Origin: Phytophthora colocasiae
Taxonomy: Eukaryota > Oomycota > Peronosporomycetes > Peronosporales > Peronosporaceae
Assembly: GCA_018806915.1 (NCBI GenBank)
Contig: JAGKQI010000009.1
Span: forward strand, 124,001-188,000
Direction of reading: 5' to 3'
DNA: 64,000 bases
Part shown: piece by piece, positions 18,782 to 27,955 of the stretch
How positions within the stretch are numbered: position 1 is the first letter of the stretch
Layout of the letters: each line of letters starts with the position of its first letter
Translations under genes and position numbers: made by a program
Notes under the pieces: model-generated
Databases searched by the model: none
Told to the model about the DNA's origin: nothing
Seen by the model: only the letters and a program-made list of their open reading frames with translations

Positions 18782-19080
18782 TGAAGTCTGACGTACATGA
18801 GTCCGACGTACATGAAGTCCGACGTACATGAGTCTGACGAACATGATTCTGGTAAACAAGTCTGATGTGTCCGGCTTATATAAGCAATATTCCAGACATT
18901 GCCAGTTTCCCATGAACAGACTCCGATGTACAAGACTCCGATGATCAGACCCAAGTGTCACGACTCTGGTATTACGACTCTGATGTACATGATTCCGGAG
19001 TACATGGTTCTGATGAACATGTCTCCGACGTACATGATTCCAGACCCTGATGAACAGGATACCAGACTCTGACACTCTGA
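18782..19080. repeat. Degenerate minisatellite in family B LTR
   Basis: Imperfect repeats of a ~15-bp unit of the type GTCCGACGTACATGA recur many times, mixed with GACTCTGATGTACA variants. The corresponding part of the inverted B LTR (41,640-41,900) is shorter and holds few units. Confidence 0.7.
18877..18883 (+). promoter_or_regulatory. TATA-like box in family B LTR
   Basis: TATATAA in the context GGCTTATATAAGCAAT, within the LTR upstream of gag. A candidate core promoter of the element; no transcript data. Confidence 0.35.
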
Positions 19081-20136
19081 AGTCCACCCCATACTGAAAC
19101 CAAGTGTACCCAACACGACCTCACGCAATCAAGTGAAACGCAACCTGCTCATCCCTGTAATGACATCATTATGTGTCGACTCGACAAGATCTGCAGCATC
19201 GACTACCATAGTGAGCCCAAGTGAAAGTTCCTGAATTATACTGAGACCAAGTGTATATGAGAATATGGAAGATAGAAGACAGAGAGATACGAGATAGATA
19301 ACCAGAGTTCAATTTTCCCTGTTGTAACGAGTTCGATTTGCTTTGTTATAACGAGGTCGTCTGCCTGCTGCTTCCCGTAAGTATTAGGCCACGACAAAGC
19401 TTTGAGTCGTGTGATCTCTCACCTATCAAGCCCCTTTAGGTGGAGATCAGCGTAACGTAGAGACCTGAGAGGACCCACCTATTCCATTTACTAGTTGGGT
19501 CGTTTGTCTTGTCTCTAGCGGTAGCCCATTTCATATTGTACGTTTGGACAGGTTTTGGGAGCTAGACAGTCGCTCTCAAGACGCTCGGTAGACTGTTATA
19601 TAACTGATAGTGTATTGGTTTATTTTCCCTCTATATATTAGAGGGTGGTGCGCGAAAGTTACGGGAATACCAGACAGACCAGGTGTCTGGTGAACATTTC
19701 CTAGTTGACCTGGAGAACTAGCCCACTGCTCAAGGGCCAGGAAAGAATAAGAGCAGCTACATATTTGTATATCGGAACTCTATATTGCGGTTATCTCGGA
19801 AGTCTAATTACTGGACTTCCCATTGTATTAATTTCTCTTTTGCTTTCAGAAATCTCTGGTGTACACAAGTGTTCACCGGAAAACGTTCGACTCTCAAGCG
19901 CTCCTGTGAGGACCAGAAGGACATCCGACGGTCTACGCAAGGAACCCTCACTCTCATCAACACTCTCACGACCCCGGCGAGGGTCTCATTACCAAGACAA
20001 CGAACCTACGAGGACAGCACAAGGTAACACACGCCCACCTTGCTGTGCGACTCTGGTATAATTACCGGTAGTCACACTTCCAGGTTCACTGTACGCCCCT
20101 GCACCGCGGTAAAAGTTACACCGACTTCGCGACAAC

Positions 20137-20152
20137 TGGTGCGCGTGCCCGG
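20137..20152 (+). promoter_or_regulatory. Family B primer-binding site
   Basis: TGGTGCGCGTGCCCGG, two bases after the LTR. TGG pairs with a tRNA CCA end. The same 16 bases follow the 5' LTRs of A1 and A2. Confidence 0.75.
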
Positions 20153-20225
20153 ATCTTGGTATCGTGATATCACCGGATCTAAGAGAGTTTGAGAAGAGGG
20201 TTTCTGTCAAGCGTCTATATTCAAG

Positions 20226-21537
20226 ATGGCTTCACATGGAACTACGAGAGGAGGACGTCGGGGACGCGGTGGTCGCAGTATGGCGACACGTCAGTCGAAG
20301 CGTCTTCAAGGTCTTCCGCCTGACGAACAACCCCACTTGGATACTGTTCAGAAGGCGGCACGCGAGAAGAGGAAGGCTGCACGTGAAAAGGAAGCAGTCG
20401 AGGAGGTGAACGTCCCGGAACCGGCGGTCGAAGACCAGCCTGCTGCGGAGCCTGAAGCCCAAGAGACACCCGATGTGTCTGGCGAACAAGGTTCTGAGGA
20501 AGGTCCGTCCGAAGCTGAAGCTTCTGGTGACGAGGTGGCCACTGCCCGTGAGGGTGGTGATGAGGCGTCTGAGGGAGGCGCCGACGTGGTTGAGTCCCCG
20601 GAGGTCATTGACTTGTGTTCTGAGTCGACGACTTCTGGGAAGTCCGTGGGGGAAGTGAAGACGGAACCCGGACTGGTTGATGAACGTGTCTCGAAGACTC
20701 CAAAGTCCGAAGACACTCCGATGTCCGATGACATGCCGATGAAGTCCGAAGATTCTCTGAAGACACCGTCTGATGAGTCTGGGAGGGCCGATTCGCTGGA
20801 TGGAGAACGTACCCTGAAGTACGTACGCCGTGAGTTCCGCCGCTGGAGGGACATGGACGCTGGAAGAATTGTTCCGCCGAACGTCGAATACGCCTGGCGA
20901 ACAGCGAAGCCTGACGCGAATGTCTTTCAGAAGGCTGCGGCAGCGACGGGCGACTACATCAAGTGGCGGTGTTCTTCAGTATTCCCCGAAGACATGTGGA
21001 TATCGGAGTTCTGCTTGAGGCGCCATAGTTTTGGCCGAATCCAAGACTTGTCATACGTCGAGATCTCGATGAATACTCTGACGGCACCCGAATGCGTTGC
21101 TGTGCTTCAGACGATGCTGTATGAAGCGGGATTTGAGTTCCAGAACCTGCTACCGAGGTGGTCTCAGACCCAAGCGTCTGCTATCTTCGAACCTCAAGTG
21201 CGCAGTGTAGCGACGGAGCTTCAGAGCCGACTTGCTGAAGAACTGGTTGAGTGGGCCACTGTGACCGCCAGGTCACAAGTCAATCGACTCACAGAAGACA
21301 CAAAAGCAGGCAACGAAGCACGTCAAGGCGAAGCTGATGGTATATTACGCGATGAGAAGGCTGACCTACAAGGACGACAGCTGATTATGAGACTCCGGGT
21401 GACCGGACTCAGAGTCACACATAGTTCCGACGGGTCCAGCAGTGGAGAACCGCCGCAGTCCAAGCGCCTGCAACATGGTCCACCGCGCCCGCAAGTCTCG
21501 TCGACACCATCTGCACTGTCGACGCCATCGCTGAGTT
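20226..21537 (+). CDS. Family B gag-like ORF, 5' part (interrupted by A1)
   Basis: Starts at ATG 20226 with an RG-rich N-terminus (GGRRGRGGRSMATRQSKRLQ), then a long acidic Glu/Ser/Asp-rich segment with repeated KSEDTPMSDD-type words to about residue 200, then a folded-looking part (FRRWRDMDAGRIVPPNVEYAW; YVEISMNTLTAPECVAVLQT). The frame is exactly continued at 35173 across the A1 insertion, where the AGTT duplication accounts for the join. The gag proper (capsid, zinc knuckles) lies at 36803-37997. Function of the long N-terminal extension is unknown. Confidence 0.7.
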
Positions 21538-22879
21538 TGTGGTGAAGCGCGAATAAGAAATCCGAGAAAAGGCAACGTCAGGCCCTAAGAGAGTCGGATC
21601 AAGCGACAGGGGCCTCTGGCGAAGCAAGATGTCAGTTGATGACCCCAGATTGCGCGAACGATGGCTGACGAATGGATCCAGATCGATGTTCGTCTGGATC
21701 TCGCCAGCGATGAATGGATGGCGTCTTGGTCAAGTGAGACTAAGTGATTGGAGAACCCGTCGTGCGGTCCCGCGTGGCGGCTCAGGGTCGGAGGAGAAAA
21801 GGGCGCCTTGCCTGAGGTCGCATGAGAAGGAGATCAAGGCGGCAGAGGGTCGGGATCGGTGTGATCTATGGTGGGCCGGTGACAACATAACCGTGAGATG
21901 CTGCCGAGGGGACCTGATGGCAGTGTTAGTCGCGTGGGGAGTGGTGATCAAGTCTGGGAAGCTCAAGACCTGGAATGTCGACGACGCAGGCACGCGAGAT
22001 CAAGTATGAAGGCTGCTGATCGGGATCATTGTTCAAGACGGTGGACCAAGATCGATGACCGAGATGGTTGATCGAGATCGGCTGATCGGCTGATCGCCAG
22101 ATCGGCTGATCGCCAGATCGGCAGATCGAGATCGCGATCAGGGGTTAGGTGAGATCAAGATCGAAGATCGGAAGGGCAGCTGTGTAGCCGGATGTCAGGT
22201 AATCGTAGGATAGCAGATGAGGATGAGGCTAGTAGACATAGGAATAACCATAAACAGAATCGAATTTGCTCTGGACATCACAAGTGCCTTCGTTCAAGAC
22301 CGGAACTGGGAATTACATTGGCCCCCCGGCATCAAGAAGGTAAGGAGAAGAGATCTAGCATAGAGGTTAATTCTGGATAATACATTGGCCAGTTTTACCC
22401 TATCTAGTGATCTATCCTTTACGTGCGAACTACGGATCGGAAGGAATTGGCTGCTTGGCCTGACGATCTCGTCGACTCTCAACCCATCAAGACACCCGCT
22501 ATAGGAAGCGGCAAGCATCGTAAAGGAAGGGATCAGATCCCCAACATTGGACCTTTGGAAGACCTGGATCGAAGACCAGGTGACCGGATCAAGGCTCGAG
22601 AACTCGCCTGTGACCCGGATCAACCCCTCCGAGGTAGAGTGAAGTATTCCCACGCTATCTCACACCCCCTACGTCACCCAAGACATTCTTCTCGTCCCAA
22701 GACATCTTCAGAAGTCACCTGGAAGAGCGTAACCCGCCTACCGACGGGTACACAAGGTGAACACTACACGCAGCAAGATCACGGATCATCGGGGGACCCC
22801 CTCCGTTAGCCGGTGTCTGGGCGCAAGTGGCGATCGCGATCGGCCTCAACCAGATTTTGGCCAGATCCGCTCCACCACA
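21538..22879 (+). repeat. Gypsy-A1 5' LTR (1342 bp)
   Basis: TGTGGTGAAGCG...CGCTCCACCACA. The outer 12 bases of each end form an inverted repeat with one mismatch. A variable run of GATCGGCTGATCGCCA words lies at about 22066-22135. Confidence 0.95.
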
Positions 22880-24997
22880 ATGGTGCGCGTGCCCGGATCT
22901 TCTGGTGACTTCGGATATCACCGTGAGTCCCAAGAAGATGTCAAGATTAAGGAAGAACAAGGGGAAGAAGTGCCTACGAATGTTGGATCGGCGGAGGCAC
23001 CACTGAAAACGGAAAGATCCACAGATCAGCAGAGTTCTGGGAGGATCTCTACTGACAGGCACGAGGCAGACCTGGATCGCAATCCAGATCTCGAAGAAAA
23101 ACCTCGAATTCCTCCCCAGGCCCCGTCGAGGGCCATTGCGGATCTCGACGAGAATCGAGATCCGCACCCGAGCGATAAGGAATCAGCAAAGCTGAAACCT
23201 AATCTGCTCACCAAGTCCACTGTTGCCTCAAGATCGACCAAGAAAAAGAAGATCAAGAGCACCCGGACGAAATTGAAAGCTCCAGACTCAGAGCCAGAAG
23301 ACATGATCAGCCCGGGATCGACGATTACCAAGGACGCGATCGAGCAGGCCTATTACAGGAAGATGCTAAGCAAGACCTTGCTTAACGACCCCGTTCTTAC
23401 GATCATACAAGTCCGCCAGATCGGTAACCTCACCGGCCCAGTGTCGAAACCCCGGACTAGCTCGGACCGCCTGAACGCGGTGAAGATTCTACTTGATCTG
23501 CTCCAAGAGGCTGGTTTAGTGGCTGGAGAATTCGACCCAAACTCTCTATTTGACCTGGAACTGGAAGCGATTCAGTATGCAACCCATGACCTATTCAACT
23601 CTCTCAAAGTCTTGGTCGGCGAACGCCCACTGACGCCCGATCTAGGTTATCAGACTGGATCGTCATGCTACGCGTCAGCGACCTCGGAACCAGATTCCGA
23701 CAGCCCGAGAAGGCTGCAACGCATGTCGTTAGGCCCCTCCGGTGCCAAATTTGTGAAATCGCGTATGAAGAAACAAGATACACGATCGATGGCCACGAAA
23801 CTGGAGGCTAAGACACCTGATCAGCAAGAAAATCGCCGGACCCGGACAGACCAGACCGCGCCGACGACTAATTCCACGGGATCGAGCAACAAGCTGGACG
23901 ACTACTTTCAAATGGCGATGGATCGTTTCTTAAAAGAACGGAATCTCGCGACACCCCGATCGCCGATAAAAAGGGAGTTGGATGTTGAAATGGAGTCCGT
24001 TACGGCCTCGGATCCGGATGCATGGGAATACGATCCGGACGATATGGGCATACCAAGTTCCGGTGGACAGATGTCGAGCCGAGCAGCGATCGCATCCGCG
24101 GCGATCGGTCAAGGAGGATCGTCGATGATCCAGCGGGTCCGGATCTCAGCAATCTCAGATCTGAAAGATTTTGCGGGTAAAGATCTGGACGAAGATCGCG
24201 CTCGGGCCTGGATCAGTAAGGTCAAGTCAGCGTTCCAGCGTGATCAGGCTACGGAAGAAGAAAAATGCCTCACGTTTGCAGATCTGATGGTGGGACCGGC
24301 AAAGAACTGGTACAGGCAGCTCAGTCGAACGACGAAAACCAAGTGGGCGGATCTGCTGGACAGTTTCCAGACCCAGTATTGTGGGTTGGGTATGTCGGTC
24401 GCGTGGCAATACTATCACGCTCGCAAGCGATTGGAAGAAACTCCCCTTGATTACCTCTACCGGCTCAACGTGGCGGCTTTACGTGCTAGACTGAAGATCA
24501 AGGATGGGAGCCCTAAGGCCCGCCGGGAACATGTAGACCACTACATCGAGACATTGGGAGATCCGGAGTTAGCTGATCGGCTGACCCTACTCCGACTGAG
24601 CGACGTCGATGAACTGGAGGAGGTACTTCGTGCCCGGGAACGGGCGAAAAGCAGACAACGTAAATCTGCGTTCGGATCGAAGTACAGACAAAAGGCACCG
24701 GCCAGTGCCCCGGCGGCACCCACCCGAGCGGTGGTACGGGCGATCCAAGTCCAAGATCCGAGCTCGGAATCAGAGGAAGTATCCGGATCGGACGGATCCG
24801 ATTCTGAAGGCGATCTCCGGAGGATATATCTTGCCGCGTCGGAAGACAAGCAGATCGGCACTGGGGGCGTTCCCCACCAACAGGATCAGTCGCGATCGCA
24901 GGTGAACGCGCAAGATCGAGGCCGGATCGCGTCGCTGTTCACACTGTGGATCGCGGAAGCATACGGATCTGGACTGCTGGAGACGTCTAACTTGTGA
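22880..24997 (+). CDS. Gypsy-A1 gag
   Basis: ATG 22880 lies one base before the primer site, and the same frame is open back into the LTR to 22757, so gag translation may begin in or beside the LTR. Lys/Glu-rich N-terminal half (KEEQGEEVPTNVG; STKKKKIKSTRTKLK), then a capsid-type gag domain at residues ~430-600 (RISAISDLKDFAGKDL; AFQRDQATEEEKCLTFADLM; RLNVAALRARLKIKDG). The first zinc knuckle is destroyed by a 32-bp gap near 24,930 relative to A2, which shifts the frame and ends the ORF at 24997. Knuckles two and three are preserved in the next frame. Confidence 0.85.
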   Translation: MVRVPGSSGDFGYHRESQEDVKIKEEQGEEVPTNVGSAEAPLKTERSTDQQSSGRISTDRHEADLDRNPDLEEKPRIPPQAPSRAIADLDENRDPHPSDKESAKLKPNLLTKSTVASRSTKKKKIKSTRTKLKAPDSEPEDMISPGSTITKDAIEQAYYRKMLSKTLLNDPVLTIIQVRQIGNLTGPVSKPRTSSDRLNAVKILLDLLQEAGLVAGEFDPNSLFDLELEAIQYATHDLFNSLKVLVGERPLTPDLGYQTGSSCYASATSEPDSDSPRRLQRMSLGPSGAKFVKSRMKKQDTRSMATKLEAKTPDQQENRRTRTDQTAPTTNSTGSSNKLDDYFQMAMDRFLKERNLATPRSPIKRELDVEMESVTASDPDAWEYDPDDMGIPSSGGQMSSRAAIASAAIGQGGSSMIQRVRISAISDLKDFAGKDLDEDRARAWISKVKSAFQRDQATEEEKCLTFADLMVGPAKNWYRQLSRTTKTKWADLLDSFQTQYCGLGMSVAWQYYHARKRLEETPLDYLYRLNVAALRARLKIKDGSPKARREHVDHYIETLGDPELADRLTLLRLSDVDELEEVLRARERAKSRQRKSAFGSKYRQKAPASAPAAPTRAVVRAIQVQDPSSESEEVSGSDGSDSEGDLRRIYLAASEDKQIGTGGVPHQQDQSRSQVNAQDRGRIASLFTLWIAEAYGSGLLETSNL
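22881..22896 (+). promoter_or_regulatory. Gypsy-A1 primer-binding site
   Basis: TGGTGCGCGTGCCCGG one base after the LTR; same 16 bases as in family B and A2. The tRNA was not identified. Confidence 0.75.
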
Positions 24998-25597
24998 AAA
25001 GTGCGGGAAGAGGGGTCACCCAACGGATCGCTGTCTGTATACCTGCCGTGGTTGTGGGGAGATCCATGAAGCTGGAGAATGCCCCATGGAAGAATTCTAC
25101 AACCAGATCCGCAAGTGGTACGACCCGACCCGACATGCCGGATTGTTCCCCGAGAAGGTGGAGAAGATGTTAAACTAGGACGCTCGCCGGTTTGGAAACC
25201 GGTACGAGCCGAGCGTTCTGAGTACTGCATCTATGCATATGTGAACAAGAAATCGAGAGATCAAGATAGGGAGAATTCGGATCTGCGCGGTAATACATGT
25301 AAGTTGCATTCGTATACTGCTAAGATCGCGAGTCTTCCCCGGATCGATGAGTTCTCTCGATCTGGTGCGGAAGTGGCTCTGGATCTCAAGGAAGGAGAGT
25401 CCAGGGGGTATTGGAAATACCACGCACCCGGAAAATGGTTCCGCCAAGCCAAGATCTCAGGCAAGATCAATCACGAAAGAGCGATCTTGCTCCTGGACAC
25501 TGGCGCCGAGGTATCCATCTTGGATACCGCCTTTGCTCGTAAGGTTGGGTGCCACTTTGACACTAGTCAGGGGACAGGAGTGTGTTGGGATCGGTGA
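24998..25597 (+). CDS. Gypsy-A1 zinc knuckles and protease N-terminal half
   Basis: Beginning near 24,990 the frame holds an intact CCHC knuckle (CEKCGKRGHPTDRC) and a shorter one (CRGCGEIHEAGEC), the gag end VEKMLN, and then the start of an aspartic protease with HERAILLLDTGAEVSILD, whose DTG holds the catalytic Asp. The frame stops at 25597. The rest of the protease is in the +1 frame from about 25,573; A2 shares this break at the same place. Confidence 0.7.
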
Positions 25598-26417
25598 TAA
25601 TGTGTACACCACCGAGGGAAGAACGAGGATCAAGATCACGCTTGCGGGATACTTGGTATACTTTTTCGATATTTGGTTCGGGGATCTATCCGGGCAAGAT
25701 GCGATCCTGGGTATGGATTTCATGATCCCGGCTGGGGTCCGGATGGATCTTGCGAAGGGATCGATGTGCTTACCTAATGAAGTGGGGATCCCACTTAGTG
25801 GTCGCAAGAGATTATACGGGGAGAAGGTAAGATCGGTAAAATTGGAGGAAGATCTACATATCCCAGTTGGGGGATCTGAAGAGATCGCATCGAGAGTGAA
25901 ATTATCGGCGACAGAGAAATTGTGGGTGACCAGAGGCGATCAATGGGTACCTACAGTGGTGAATGGACCCGGCCGAACTCGGTACTTAGTGATCACGAAT
26001 TTGAGCGAGAAGATTTTACGACTGGATCACAGATTACATGTTGGAATGGTACTTGATCAGGAAAAAGTGCCTCGATTCCCCGGGTTTGTGTCGATCGGAT
26101 CCCGACGTTACATGGAGTGGCAGAATCTAGCTCTAGAAGCGACTGTGGACGCAAGACCAGAACCTCAGGAATCCGTAGAGATCCCTTACCGTCGGTCGAA
26201 CGGCCGACCTACGTTACGCCGCGATCCATACTCCGCCGAGGTGGGGCAACCAGGACCGACCCTGATCCTGCACCAATATCGACACCGGAACCGCGATCAC
26301 CAACCGATACAGCCGAAGTCAAGGTCGCATTCATCGATCCCCAACCGGATCCCATGGATACCCCACCGATCACGATCAGTTCCGACAAGACCCCGAGTGG
26401 CGAAGCTGGGGCGGTGA
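25573..26417 (+). CDS. Gypsy-A1 protease C-terminal half and pol N-terminal linker
   Basis: From LVRGQECVGIGDNVYTTEGR the frame continues the protease flap, with a conserved-looking GQDAILGMDFM near 25,690-25,730. A linker of about 170 residues with no recognised domain follows (VWVTRGDQWVP-like region, residues ~190-280). A one-base difference from A2 at about 26,185 shifts the frame; the protein-like Pro/Asp/Glu-rich continuation is found in the neighbouring frame at 26117-26581 and 26437-26870. Confidence 0.6.
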
Positions 26418-26834
26418 GACTGAGACGAATGAGAGCTTGCCAGATCAGGCCCCAGATCGGACAGATCGGACATGCGAAGAAGAGATCGAGGAAAAAACAG
26501 AAAAACCAGATTTTCAAATCGAGATCAAACATGAATCCGACGCCGATGCCGTCCCCAGGGTTAAAGACACCCCGATCTTGACAGCCAAGGACGATAGGCT
26601 GCGTGATCAATCAACGGATGAACCGGATCCGACATCTCCTGAAGGGATCGAGAACGCTGATCAGACCCACTTACACGAAAGTGGTGATTTTTCGACCGAA
26701 GATCTAGCCGATAATCTCGCAGTAGTACCAGAGATCCAGATCTCCACCACCGAAGAAGTCAGGATTGAAGATCTGCAAGTAGGGAATCCGGGATCGGCTA
26801 CCCCGGAGGAGATCGAGAAACTTCGACAGATTAT

Positions 26835-27955
26835 TTGGAAGAAGCGACATCTCCTGATCGGAAGGGAAACGCACTTCCTCCAGCGGCCAAGGGTGTTATA
26901 TGCGATATCGACGTGGGTGATGCAAAGCCGATCGCACAACGAGTCCGAAAGGTGGCGCCACAGTTTCGCGAGAAAGTATCGGATCTTATCAAAGGACTCC
27001 TAGCTGCCAAGATCATTCGGCCATCGACATCGCCATGGGCATCTCCGATCGTGGTGATCATCAAGAAGAACGGTGTAGACATCCGACTATGTATCGATTA
27101 TCGGCTGGTGAACGGTCTCACAAGGCTGATGATCTACCCGATGCCTTTGATCAATGACCTGTTAGAAGATCTTGACAAGGTTCTGTGGTATTGTTCATTA
27201 GACATGGCGAGTGGATTCTGGGTCGTATCAATGACCGATCGAGCTCGCGCGATCTCGGCTTTCATCACTCCATTTGGCCTTTTCGAGTGGAATCGCATGC
27301 CGTTCGGGCTGAAGAACGCTCCTCAGATCTATCAACGCCTTGTGGACAATGCCCTATATGGATTTCTGAAGATCTCCCAGTCCGGAGATGTGGAAGGCTC
27401 TGCGGATGTGTTCGAATCAGGGATCCCGGAAGATCCCGGTCGTCCGTCGGTGCTAGGTCGGAGATCATACATCGACGATATCTTGATCACGGCTGGATCA
27501 TGGGATCAAATGTGCGATCGGGTGGAAGGCCTATTGGAGGCCTGCGATAAGTGGAATCTCTCGATCAGTGTGGCAAAGAGCTTCTGGGGCATGGATAAGG
27601 TGGAATATCTCGGACACAAAGTGTCGATCGATGGATTGGAGGCAAACCCGAAGGACCTGAAGTCTCTGACGGATCTACCATTCCCTGGATCACTCCGATC
27701 CATGCAATCGTTCCTTGGAAGTTTGAATTACTATAGTCGGTTCATCGAGGATTATGCGATCTATGCATCGGTCCTATATGAACTACGTGAGGTGGAGTTC
27801 GCAGAACTGAAGAAGCGACCAGATCTACGAAAGATCATGGATAGCATGGACCTGATCACTCAAGATCCCGTCGCGCTTAAGTCGGATCGGGATAGATCGC
27901 TAGATATCCCGACTCAAAGAAGCGATAGTACAACGGATCCTGACTTGGGGCGATG
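26835..27955 (+). CDS. Gypsy-A1 reverse transcriptase
   Basis: Ty3-type RT: KGLLAAKIIRPSTSPWASPI, then CIDYRLVN, LDMASGFW, FGLFEWNRMPFGLKNAPQ and the catalytic YIDD at 27468-27479, then thumb (GHKVSIDGLEANPKD; MQSFLGSLNYYSRFI). A deletion of one A near 26,865 relative to A2 separates it from the upstream linker. Downstream, near 27,900-28,010, the sequence resembling KEAIVQRILTWGDVFTLFK lies in a third frame between RT and RNase H in both A1 and A2. Confidence 0.85.

Larger units (their letters stand above)
18261..20134 (+). repeat. Family B 5' LTR (left boundary uncertain)
   Basis: The right end is set by GCGACA at 20134, followed by AC and the primer-binding site at 20137. Homology to the inverted family B LTR at 40717-42135 is clear from about 18446 (AGAAGTG) to about 20070, though diverged. 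Whether 18261-18445 belongs to the LTR cannot be decided. It contains a TATA-like box and a degenerate minisatellite. Confidence 0.65.

Noticed and set aside
22423..22809. A 128-codon ORF (MRTTDRKELAAWPDDL) repeated in every family A LTR, and its 119-codon antisense partner
   Set aside because: It recurs only because the LTR recurs; GATC-rich sequence is poor in stops, and the composition is not protein-like. Kept as LTR, not as a gene.
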